Source: Streptomyces sp. NRRL B-24484
GTDB lineage: Bacteria; Actinomycetota; Actinomycetes; Streptomycetales; Streptomycetaceae
NCBI RefSeq assembly: GCF_000717715.1
Contig: NZ_JOAI01000035.1
Coordinates: 25,215 to 89,214, forward strand
DNA: 64,000 bases
Reading direction: 5' to 3'
Positions 43,494-51,671 of the stretch are shown here, piece by piece. The notes below the pieces were generated by a model that saw only the letters and a program-made list of their open reading frames with translations, had not been told where the DNA came from and made no database searches. Position numbers and translations under genes: made by a program. The stretch's first letter is position 1; each line of letters starts with the position of its first letter.

Positions 43494-44639
43494 TTAACGA
43501 ATTCGCCGCAGCTCACGATTGAATTCTTTCACCGCTGCACTATCGACAGTCAGCTCAAGATCGAGGCTGAGCTCAACCTTTGGATTCGGCTGCGCGAGAA
43601 TCTCTGGAAGCCTGTCGATCTCCTCAACGACCCTGTCAATGAAATCGCGAATATCGCGCGCCGGCCGGTCGGCCGCCAAGGCTGCAGCCCCTGCAGCTCG
43701 TCTCATCTTCTCGGGGTAGATGGTGGAGCGAATTTCGGCTGCCCAGTCCAAAAGGTCCTCATAGCCCGCAACAATTCTCTCGGCAACATGCACGATCGCA
43801 TCCGGATTTCCTGGAGCCCCGGGCTCGCCGAATGCCTCAACATGGACGTTGCGATCAAAGTAGAGCATGAGTCGATCCGCGATACCGATGCTGTCGTCCC
43901 AGATGCTATTAAGCTTGGCAATTGCCGCCGCCTCATCTAGTGCAACCCCGCTACGCCGAGCATATCCAGCTCGAAAGTCACGCCACTTCGACTCAAGGCG
44001 CGCTTTTCCCTGGTATAGGGCGCCCGCAAAGAGCAGGTATTCCCATCCCGGCGGCGCCTGGGCGATTAGCGCCTCCTGCTCTTCGGGCGTGCGAGGCGAG
44101 CGACTAACAATAGGGGCCTCGACCTCTGGCGGGCGCATCGCAGAAACCATTGAATAAATTTCATCCAAGCGGGAGAGGATGTCATTCCCCAGGAGGTTCG
44201 GGAACATCTCCCTGACACTCCTAACGCGTTGTAGCACTTCGGCAAAGTATGCCGGTCCGCGCCAGCCAACTTCAATTCCGGCAGCCGCCCCACGGGCGAC
44301 CACCTTCACGGCAATCGACTCGGGAATTGGATAGTTACAGAGAAATGTCCAGCTCTCGACCTTCCAGTCCCCGATCCCGTTGAGGCGAATCGCCTTATCC
44401 AGATCCCCGATCATCTTTTCAAGGATTTCGCCGTCAAGACTTTTGTTTTGCACCCGCTTAAAGCAATGAGCCGCAAACATTCTCTTCTCAGACTTCAGAT
44501 AGCCGTCGTTCCCCCGATCCGCCCGGTCGTCATCGATTGGGAGAAAATCATCCCCATGCTCGGCCAGGAGCACGGAATTGCACAGGCGAGTGAAGTCTTG
44601 CGGCACTGTGATGAGCTCGATCTGCGCCTGGAGATTCAT
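43494..44639 (-). CDS. Low-GC orphan gene with nuclease-like N-terminus
   Basis: A 381-residue protein of visibly lower GC than its neighbours, a sign of transfer. The N-terminal 100 residues contain FTRLCNSVLLAEHGDDFLPI, then DDRADRGNDGYLKSEKRMFA and AHCFKRVQNKS, resembling the D...GxDG...QxK core of PD-(D/E)xK restriction-like nucleases. The C-terminal half is helical (IWDDSIGIADRLMLYFDRNV; LVEEIDRL-like repeats). The ATG at 44639 is the first methionine of coding-like sequence. Function inferred as defence-related. Confidence 0.65.
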   Translation of the reverse strand: MNLQAQIELITVPQDFTRLCNSVLLAEHGDDFLPIDDDRADRGNDGYLKSEKRMFAAHCFKRVQNKSLDGEILEKMIGDLDKAIRLNGIGDWKVESWTFLCNYPIPESIAVKVVARGAAAGIEVGWRGPAYFAEVLQRVRSVREMFPNLLGNDILSRLDEIYSMVSAMRPPEVEAPIVSRSPRTPEEQEALIAQAPPGWEYLLFAGALYQGKARLESKWRDFRAGYARRSGVALDEAAAIAKLNSIWDDSIGIADRLMLYFDRNVHVEAFGEPGAPGNPDAIVHVAERIVAGYEDLLDWAAEIRSTIYPEKMRRAAGAAALAADRPARDIRDFIDRVVEEIDRLPEILAQPNPKVELSLDLELTVDSAAVKEFNRELRRIR

Positions 44640-45054
44640 TCTGACATCATACTCGGCCGCCACTTCCAAAAGGTAGCGATCAGACAGCACTCGCGAACGC
44701 GACCGCGAGTGGCGTTGCGCTGCGACCGAGGCACTAGAACGCATTTGGCCGGTAGTCCACCTTCGAACGCGGCACGCCCCGGGAAGTGAGTCCGTCTGTC
44801 AGCCCGCCAGGCACCTGCCCCTCCGAGGCACAGCGCCGCTCGTAGGTGGTGACTGCGTGCGGTGACTGCATGCCTGGAGAAAGCTTGGAGAGGATCGGGC
44901 GTTGATGCACCGTCGCAGCCCGACCGGAATTAACGCTCTGATCTGCGACTTTGCCGCGGCGGGCAGGTCGGGCATCTTCCAGGGCCTAATTCGAGACGAA
45001 GGAGGTGTGAGTTCATAGTGCAGAGCCCCTGTACCGCGAGGTGGCCTGGTTGTG
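44640..45054. other. Spacer without visible gene
   Basis: 415 bp. Small open frames exist but none has both coding character and a ribosome site. Composition rises back to the high-GC background. Confidence 0.5.
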
Positions 45055-45660
45055 TCAGCGCTGTCGGGGGACTGGCAGCGGTTCGTGGTGGTGCCAGATC
45101 AGTGACCGGTCCTGGCTGTGGAGCTCGGCGGATCCCCACTCGAGGCGGACGATGCCCTCTGCCAACGAGCATGCGTAGGCGACGAGTACGACCTTCGTGT
45201 CTGGGGCGAGGCGTGCGAGATCCGCGTGGGGCTCGGCCTCGACCGGGAGCTCGAGGCCGAGGTCGAGTTCCGGCTGACGCGGGTCGGGGCCGTGCCGGCG
45301 GATGAGGTCGGCCCGCAGCCCCGACCTGCTACGGAGCCTGGCCGTGCTGACCGGCACGTCCTTCTTCGCGTAGCGGTAGGGGTAGATGACGTGGCCGGCG
45401 ATCACAGCGACAGTTCTCGCCTGGAGGCGGACCAGTTCCGTGTCGGGCAGTTGCGACAGGCCGGCCGACAGCTCCTCGTACTGTGCGGCATAGAGCCCGT
45501 GTCCGTACGCCTCGAGCGTCTGGGTGTGAACACCTTCATGCCCACCCTGGGCACGCTCGTGTGCTCGGACGATGCAAGCGGGCACGATCGCTGAGACCTC
45601 TGCCGCGACGGGGCCGAAGACGGTGTGTGCCCAAGGACTGGTGGAGCCTGCGCCGGACAT
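45055..45660 (-). CDS. Hypothetical protein
   Basis: A 201-residue soluble protein (WAHTVFGPVAAEVSAIVPAC; ELVRLQARTVAVIAGHVIYP; VVLVAYACSLAEGIVRLEWG) ending in a His-rich WHHHEPLPVP. No known motif. ATG 45660 was chosen as the first with coding-like sequence. It is a lone cargo gene between the orphan nuclease-like gene and the DUF2075 gene. Function unknown. Confidence 0.55.
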   Translation of the reverse strand: MSGAGSTSPWAHTVFGPVAAEVSAIVPACIVRAHERAQGGHEGVHTQTLEAYGHGLYAAQYEELSAGLSQLPDTELVRLQARTVAVIAGHVIYPYRYAKKDVPVSTARLRSRSGLRADLIRRHGPDPRQPELDLGLELPVEAEPHADLARLAPDTKVVLVAYACSLAEGIVRLEWGSAELHSQDRSLIWHHHEPLPVPRQR

Positions 45661-45910
45661 GCGAATCCCCCGATCGGTAGTCCTGTGAACGACCACAGGA
45701 TCCGACGGTCCGCTGACAGGCGCGGCGGATCAAGGGCGCATCAGGGGATCACCGGGTGCATAGGCAAAGGGGAGCTTGGCACCGAGGCGGGGACCGCCCG
45801 AGGATCTGCGGGACCCGTGCGGGACAACATGCTCCGCACGGGACCGGCCAACGTGGGCGCGAGCGGACGTGGTTCTGTGTGCCCAAAGGCTTCTGACCCG
45901 GGTAAATACC

Positions 45911-45947
45911 TTGACTCGCGATCTCGGGTCAAGAGGCTCGCAAGTGA
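45911..45947 (+). repeat. Degenerate att-like sequence (weak)
   Basis: CTTGACT..., then GGGTCAAGAGGCTCGCAAGT near 45925-45944 resembles the tRNA-Pro GGGTCAAGGGGTCGCAGGT core with one insertion and two changes, and like the tRNA keeps a CTTGAC/GTCAAG stem. It may be a relic attachment site or coincidence. Confidence 0.25.
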
Positions 45948-45952
45948 TGTGG

Positions 45953-47845
45953 CTACCGCCTGGATGACGGGAGCAGGCCACGCAGGTAGGCCTGCGTGGC
46001 TGGGTCGGTGGAGTAGAAGCGGGTGCCTTTGGTACCGCGGGTGGCCAGAACACGATAGGTGTTGAGGGCGTAGCGGAGGTATTGGTTGGCGGGCAGTTTG
46101 TTGAGTTTGCCGTCGTGGCTTTCTGTTGGTTGGGCGATCCAGCGGTTGTTTCGGCGGATGAGGTCGTTGCCGATGATGACGGTGTTGTGGCTGTATTCCA
46201 TGCCCTGAGCTGTGTAGACGCAACCGACCTGTTGGTGTCCGCCGGTGTCGGTGGCCCAGAAGGGGCGGCCTGGGAGGTTGGGGGTGTCGAAGGGTGTGTC
46301 GTCTTCGCGGTAGTTCCAGGGGCGCTGCCAGGTCTGTTGTCCGGAGGGGCTGTCCCAGTGGATTGCGACTTCGGGGAGGAGCGGTGGTGTGGAGGGGGTG
46401 TCCCAGGGCCAGCAGAAGCCGGCGGTGATTCGGGCGGTGAGGCCGTCGCTGACCTGTGTCTCGACCCAGTGGGTGAACTCGTCAGGGTCTGCGGCGAGTG
46501 CGAGGTCGTAGTCGGTGCCGTTCCAGACGGGGGCGGTGCCAGCTGGTTCGAGGAGCTGGTTGATCCACTGGTGGTAGGCCTGGGAGCCGTTGCAGCGGAA
46601 TTGGGCGGTCAGATCGATGTGCTCAAAGGCGTACCCGTTCATGGCGGCGTGTGCTTTGAGTTCGTTGAGGCTGATGCCCTCGTCGGGTCGGATGATCTGG
46701 TGCTCGTCGAGGAACAGGACGGTGACGGAGGCTCGGTCGATCAGGTTGCCCAGAATGATGGGGAAGCGGTCTCGTTGTTCGGCGAATCCAGTCCGGGCCC
46801 GGTGGGCCTCGTCGATCACGACCACGCTGTTGCTGCTTATGCTCGATGGGACGCGGCCGGCGAATGTGGCGATGAGTCCGCGGGAGTCTTCGCCGACGGT
46901 GCGCTTGAGTTGGCGGGTCAGGGTGCCGGAGGGGGAGAGGAGTCGGGGGTTGGCGTCGGGGAGCTTGCACAGGTCGCCGAGGAGCCGGCAGGCGATCACG
47001 CTCTTGCCGGTGCCGGGGCCTCCCGTCACGACGACGATGCCTTTCGTGCGCTGTTGGCGTGCTGAGGTGACAGTGTGCAAGGCGGCCTGTCGGGCTACGT
47101 CCTGATCTCCGATCAGACGGAATGCGTCGTGGCCCTCGATTACGCGCCCTGCCCGCGCCAGCAGGCCAGATGAGGGACGGTGTCGGGCGGCCAGCAGTGC
47201 GGCAATCGCCTCTTCGGACGCGGGCTTCAGGTCGGCGCAGGCCAGTTGCTGAGCCAGAGCGTGGGGCGGCTGGGCCGCGTCGAGGTCATCGCGTCCCAGG
47301 ATGGCGAAGGCGCCCGAGGGGCCGTTGGCTGCAAGCGCCCGCAGCTCGTTGACGAGTTCGGGGCCGGCGTCATGCAGGACGACGACACCGCGGGCCAGCA
47401 GCGGAAACTGGTCCTGGTCAATCCAGTCTTCCAGGTAGCGGACGTAGCCGCCGACCTGCCGGGCGGGGTGCTGAACAACCCGCTGGCCAGCAAGCACCAG
47501 GCCCGGACGGCGCGGATCGGTCCGTACGCTCGTCCACTGCTTCAACTCGATCGCTACGGCCGTCAGGTGGCCACCGCTGTCCTCACCGAGAAGCAGTGCG
47601 TCCACCCGCTCGCCGGTTGCGGGCAGGCAGTACTCCAGCACGACATGCAAGTCGTCCAGGCCGGCGGCGGTGAGGGCGGATAGCAGCGCCGGCCAGCTGC
47701 GGCTCCAACTGCGGACCTCCTCTGGGCTTGGAGCGGTACCGAACAGCTCTGCGGATCGCTTCTCGCAGGCCGCGATGAACTGCGGCTGCACCACCTTCTG
47801 CGCCGCTTCGGCGACGCTGCCCCCGTACAGATGCATGGCAGACAT
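45953..47845 (-). CDS. PD-(D/E)xK nuclease fused to DUF2075 (Schlafen-like) helicase
   Basis: A 630-residue protein. The N-terminal 200 residues have a restriction-like core with E71, D82 and E100-L-K102 (GERVDALLLG ... AIELKQW). The DUF2075 helicase follows, with Walker A GGPGTGKS at 275-282, Walker B VVVIDEAHRA at 341-350, LFLDEHQII and a C-terminal YTAQGMEYSHNTVIIG block. Such fusions occur in antiphage loci. ATG 47845 begins the conserved part; the frame continues upstream without a ribosome site. It is divergent from the mazG-HNH operon, 87 bp apart. Confidence 0.83.
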   Translation of the reverse strand: MSAMHLYGGSVAEAAQKVVQPQFIAACEKRSAELFGTAPSPEEVRSWSRSWPALLSALTAAGLDDLHVVLEYCLPATGERVDALLLGEDSGGHLTAVAIELKQWTSVRTDPRRPGLVLAGQRVVQHPARQVGGYVRYLEDWIDQDQFPLLARGVVVLHDAGPELVNELRALAANGPSGAFAILGRDDLDAAQPPHALAQQLACADLKPASEEAIAALLAARHRPSSGLLARAGRVIEGHDAFRLIGDQDVARQAALHTVTSARQQRTKGIVVVTGGPGTGKSVIACRLLGDLCKLPDANPRLLSPSGTLTRQLKRTVGEDSRGLIATFAGRVPSSISSNSVVVIDEAHRARTGFAEQRDRFPIILGNLIDRASVTVLFLDEHQIIRPDEGISLNELKAHAAMNGYAFEHIDLTAQFRCNGSQAYHQWINQLLEPAGTAPVWNGTDYDLALAADPDEFTHWVETQVSDGLTARITAGFCWPWDTPSTPPLLPEVAIHWDSPSGQQTWQRPWNYREDDTPFDTPNLPGRPFWATDTGGHQQVGCVYTAQGMEYSHNTVIIGNDLIRRNNRWIAQPTESHDGKLNKLPANQYLRYALNTYRVLATRGTKGTRFYSTDPATQAYLRGLLPSSRR

Positions 47846-47932
47846 CTGTACCACCCGGAGCGGACAACCCGCAGGGCTAATGCCTGGGCCGCGGTTGGCA
47901 GGGCATGGCCACCCGCTGGTATCCCTGGCGCT

Positions 47933-48298
47933 ATGACGATCAAAGACCTCCAGCAGGCGCTGGCCGAGTTCGCCGCGGAACGCGACTGGCAGCAGTTCCA
48001 CACCCCGAAGAATCTCGCTATGGCGCTGGCTGGTGAAGGTGGGGAGTTGCTGGAGATCTTTCAGTGGCTGACCCCCGAGCAGTCGGCGACCGTGATGGAC
48101 GATCCCGATCGGGCGGTGCAGGTCCGTGAGGAGATGGCTGACGTCTTCGCCTACCTCCTCAGGATGGCTGATGTGCTGAATCTCGACCTGGAACAGGCGT
48201 TGCTTGAGAAGATCGAGACCAACCGGCGCCGCTACCCGGCCCACCTGGCTCGGGGTCGCGCCGACAAGTACACGCACCTGGGGGGACAAGCAAGTTGA
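47933..48298 (+). CDS. MazG-like nucleotide pyrophosphohydrolase
   Basis: A 121-residue all-alpha NTP pyrophosphatase. The MazG motif is present as LAGEGGELLEIFQWL and VREEMADVFAYLLRMADVL, giving the four acidic magnesium ligands ExxE and ExxD. It would hydrolyse (d)NTPs to monophosphates. Its stop overlaps the next gene's ATG (TGATG), so it is the leader of the HNH/ScoMcrA-like operon. ATG 47933 has no strong ribosome site. Confidence 0.9.
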   Translation: MTIKDLQQALAEFAAERDWQQFHTPKNLAMALAGEGGELLEIFQWLTPEQSATVMDDPDRAVQVREEMADVFAYLLRMADVLNLDLEQALLEKIETNRRRYPAHLARGRADKYTHLGGQAS

Positions 48299-49290
48299 TG
48301 CGGATCGTCATGCAACCGGCACGCCGGTCGGAGAAGGACGTCGCCCAGCACTACCAGGACACCATCGTGAACCCGGTCGTCTTCGACGACCACGCCGACC
48401 TCCTGCAGCCTGGCGTTCTGGACCAGCTCAAGCAGCTGTTTCCCGATGGCGCAGCCGAGATGTGGGGCGTCGTCCCGGGCAAGAAGGAGGTCAATCTCTC
48501 TAAGATCAAGAAGATGCGCCCCGGGGACTGGGTGTTCTTCAGCGGGGACAAGCGTCTCTACTACGGCGGAACGATCGCACTGATGTGGCGAAACCGGGAC
48601 CTCGCCACTCGCCTCTGGGGGACCGACCACGCCGGAAGCACATGGGAGTACATGTACGCCCTCTCCGGCACGCGGGGCTTCGACATCCCCATCGAGGAGG
48701 TTCGCCAGCTCCTCAACTGGAACCCCAACCGCAACATCATGGGCATCTCCATCCTGGACGAGGACGAGAGCGACACCCTCCAGACCCTGCTGACCCTCGA
48801 ACCTTCCACCGCACTCACCACCCCCATCGACCCCCAGGCCGAGGAAGCAGCCGTCGCCGCCTTCGACGGCGAGCTCGAGCGCAAAGCCCAGCGTGCCTAC
48901 CGCGGGGAGCAGGCTGCCCTCAAGCGCCGCCTGCTCCCCGGCGCGACCGGCGAGTGCGCGCTGTGCGGCCGGGAGCTTCCTGCAGCCTTCCTCATCGGAG
49001 CGCACATCAAGAAGAGGGCGATGTGCAGCGACGAGGAGAAGCGAGACCTGGCCAACATCGCGATGCTTGCCTGCACCTTCGGTTGCGACGCCCTCTTTGA
49101 GCACGGCTACGTCGCAGTTGGCCCCGGGGGCGTCCTCCAGGTGAGCCCACTGGCCATGGGAGTTCCAGGCGTCGCTCAGCACATCCAGCAGCACTTGGCC
49201 GGCCGAACCGTGAGCTGGTGGAACGTGGAACGGCAGCCGTACTACGAGTGGCACCGCACCCACACCTTCAAGGAGACCCCGCCCATCTGA
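48298..49290 (+). CDS. HNH endonuclease with EVE/PUA-like N-terminus (putative type IV restriction)
   Basis: A 330-residue protein. Residues 50-150 (MRPGDWVFFSGDKRLYYGGT; TWEYMYALSGTRGFDIPI) resemble EVE/PUA-like domains that read modified bases. The C-terminal HNH unit binds zinc through C220, C223, C259 and C263 and carries GAHIKKRAMCSDEEKRD with catalytic His236. It is coupled to mazG and 72 bp ahead of the ScoMcrA-like gene. The EVE assignment is tentative; the HNH is clear. Confidence 0.8.
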   Translation: MRIVMQPARRSEKDVAQHYQDTIVNPVVFDDHADLLQPGVLDQLKQLFPDGAAEMWGVVPGKKEVNLSKIKKMRPGDWVFFSGDKRLYYGGTIALMWRNRDLATRLWGTDHAGSTWEYMYALSGTRGFDIPIEEVRQLLNWNPNRNIMGISILDEDESDTLQTLLTLEPSTALTTPIDPQAEEAAVAAFDGELERKAQRAYRGEQAALKRRLLPGATGECALCGRELPAAFLIGAHIKKRAMCSDEEKRDLANIAMLACTFGCDALFEHGYVAVGPGGVLQVSPLAMGVPGVAQHIQQHLAGRTVSWWNVERQPYYEWHRTHTFKETPPI

Positions 49291-49362
49291 TCGGCGGGGC
49301 CGGCCTGGCCCTGAGTAGATGCCGATCAGACGGCATATTCCGATCTCGCCGAGCGACAGGGG

Positions 49363-50769
49363 ATGGCGTTGGAAGCGGAAAGCATGGATGACCTGCTGGC
49401 GATGGTTGATGGCCTCCGGGTGGACCAGTCCTCGGGACTACCCGCCCGGCATCAGCCAATCGTGCTGCTCTGGGCCATTGGCCGCGCAGCGGTAGGGCGA
49501 CCGCGGTTGGTGCCGTGGTCAGACTGTCGAACGGAGCTGCGGCGTCATCTGCGCACGTATGGGCGGCCTGGGTCGGATCCCGCCCCGGAGTACCCCTTCG
49601 TGGCGCTGAGCCGGTCCGGTCTTTGGGAACTACACGATGTCGAGGGAGAGGTACCCCAGGCCCGCGGATCCGGACTGCGGTCATGGCTCAACAGGCAAAA
49701 TCCGCGGGGCGGCCTCAGCGAGCGGGCATTTGACGTCATGGCGACGGACGAGCAGGCGCGGGCGAAGGTAGTCGAGTCGCTCCTGGGCCGCTTCTTCGAC
49801 GGGGAGATGAGGCCTGAGCTCGTCCGCGACCTGCAGCTTGCCGGCCCCGTATTCGACGGATTCGGCGCGGTCCCTGGAATAACTGTGGGCCAGGAGTTCG
49901 ACAGTCGCGAGGCCGCGGCTGAGGCCGGCGTGCACCGGCCCCTCCAAGCTGGCATCTGCGGAACAGCAGCACACGGTGCCGAGTCGATCGTCGTCTCTGG
50001 TGGCTACGAGGACGACGAAGACCACGGGGATTTGATCATCTACACCGGCCAGGGCGGACGGGATGAGCGGACCGGTCAGCAGGTGCGAGACCAAGAGCTG
50101 ACACGGGGCAATGCGGCCCTCGTGACCAGCATGACCACGGGCACTCCGGTCCGGGTCATCCGTGGTTGGGAAGGAGACGCGGCGCACTCGCCCACCAGGG
50201 GCTACCGCTACGACGGGCTCTTCCGCGTCGAGGACCATTGGTCCGAGATCGGGCGCTCGGGCTACCTCGTGTGGCGCTACCGACTCACTCAACTCGTCGA
50301 AACGAGCCAGGGCCAGCCGCAACACCCCCAGCTGCCCACGACCCCGAAACATCCCCAAGGCCGTGAAACGCCCGTCCGAGCCACGACAACCACCCAGCGC
50401 ATCGTCCGCAGCACAGCAGTAGCGGAGTACGTAAAGCGCATCCACGACTACACCTGCCAGGTGTGCGGCATCCGCCTCACCACGTCCATCGGCGCATACG
50501 CGGAGGCCGCACACATCCGCGGCCTCGGGCGGCCGCATGCAGGCCCCGACGTTGCGGCCAACGTCCTGTGCCTGTGCCCCAACCACCACACGCTCTTCGA
50601 CTTCGGAATGCTGATCATCAATGATGACCTGACGGTCGTGGACTGTGCAGATCGCTCCGTGATCGGGCGCCTCCGCGTGCGCGGAGCACACGAGGTCGGC
50701 CGGCAGTATCTCGCGTACCACCGCGCTCATCACGATCAGCGAGGGGCGGTCCTCGACAACAGTCAGTAG
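49363..50769 (+). CDS. ScoMcrA-like type IV restriction endonuclease (SBD-SRA-HNH)
   Basis: A 468-residue protein with the three domains of Streptomyces ScoMcrA. First a sulfur-binding domain (residues 8-150; RHQPIVLLWAIGRA, EYPFVALSRSGLWEL), which recognises phosphorothioate DNA. Then an SRA domain (165-315; GGYEDDEDHGDLIIYTGQGG), which reads 5-methylcytosine. Last an HNH nuclease (355-420; C365/C368, AAHIRGLG with H384, CPNHHTLFDFG). It should cleave Dnd- or Dcm-modified DNA. The start may be ATG 49363 or 49384; the latter has a GGAAG site. Confidence 0.92.
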   Translation: MALEAESMDDLLAMVDGLRVDQSSGLPARHQPIVLLWAIGRAAVGRPRLVPWSDCRTELRRHLRTYGRPGSDPAPEYPFVALSRSGLWELHDVEGEVPQARGSGLRSWLNRQNPRGGLSERAFDVMATDEQARAKVVESLLGRFFDGEMRPELVRDLQLAGPVFDGFGAVPGITVGQEFDSREAAAEAGVHRPLQAGICGTAAHGAESIVVSGGYEDDEDHGDLIIYTGQGGRDERTGQQVRDQELTRGNAALVTSMTTGTPVRVIRGWEGDAAHSPTRGYRYDGLFRVEDHWSEIGRSGYLVWRYRLTQLVETSQGQPQHPQLPTTPKHPQGRETPVRATTTTQRIVRSTAVAEYVKRIHDYTCQVCGIRLTTSIGAYAEAAHIRGLGRPHAGPDVAANVLCLCPNHHTLFDFGMLIINDDLTVVDCADRSVIGRLRVRGAHEVGRQYLAYHRAHHDQRGAVLDNSQ

Positions 50770-51671
50770 CTACTCGGCCGGTCGAGCACGCGGGCGCAGG
50801 TCGGCCAGAGCCGTAGTCCACCGTGGTCGACTGGCTCACGCTGGTTGAGGTACATGACCCGTGTAGCCGACCCCCACGGCAGGCGACTGTGGAGCGTTAC
50901 TCATACGGCGCCCGACTCTGGCTGGATGAAGCGACGATCAGCCGCCGTGAAGTCGACCTCCTAGCGAGGGCTACTAACCCACTTACCGACGTTGGGCACT
51001 GAAGCATCGCCAGGGATGTCTGCCTTCGGCGGATGGGATGCGCGCTGTTACGAGTTTTTCGCTACGTCATCAAGGCGCCTCGCTCCGCTCGGCGGGCAGC
51101 GGTCAGGGCCGAAGAGAGGAAGGCACACCAACGGCGGAGCAGAGACACCGGCGAAGGTTCCCGGCCCGGCCTTCTGAATTACAAGGAAGCAGCCTCACAC
51201 GAGGTTCGGGGGCCGCGCCTGCGGCGCGGCGCCGCCGCCCTTTCCTCCGGCGCGCCCCGCCTGCTGTCTTCGCCCCGGCTGCGGCTTCGCCGTCATCGGC
51301 CGCGCCCACAAGGGGACGGAAGCTAAGGCCGGGGCAGAGACGGACAGGTCCAGGCTTCACACCCGCGCAGCGGAGGAAGGCGCGGAAATCAGACCTCAGG
51401 ACCAACCCCGCTGTGGCTGGGGCGGGCGGCTCCGCGGTTCTACCCACCTGCCAGGCCCGGGATCCGCGTCGAGCAAGAACGGGGGGCCACTCGGCGACAT
51501 TGCGGCCAGGTCCAAGACCCGCCCGAGATCGCGGGCAAGCTTACGGCCCCCGATCATGCTCGACCCCAGACCAGACAGGCACCGGCCAAAATCGTTCCAC
51601 CACCCTTAGCGCGGAACTTTCGGCAAGGTTCGCACCTACTCGGTTCGAGAATCCAATGCCTCGATTGTGTA
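50770..51671. other. Long spacer with one possible small ORF
   Basis: 902 bp between the ScoMcrA-like gene and the Hachiman-like operon. Apart from the 59-residue frame at 50823 I see no gene. A stretch near 51180-51330 is extremely GC-rich and C/T-biased. Confidence 0.5.
50823..51002 (+). CDS. Possible 59-residue small protein
   Basis: GTG 50823 opens a frame with natural composition (MVDWLTLVEVHDPCSRPPRQ; YGARLWLDEATISRREVDLL) ending TGA 51002. No ribosome site is convincing. It could be a remnant or a real small gene. Confidence 0.3.
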   Translation: MVDWLTLVEVHDPCSRPPRQATVERYSYGARLWLDEATISRREVDLLARATNPLTDVGH

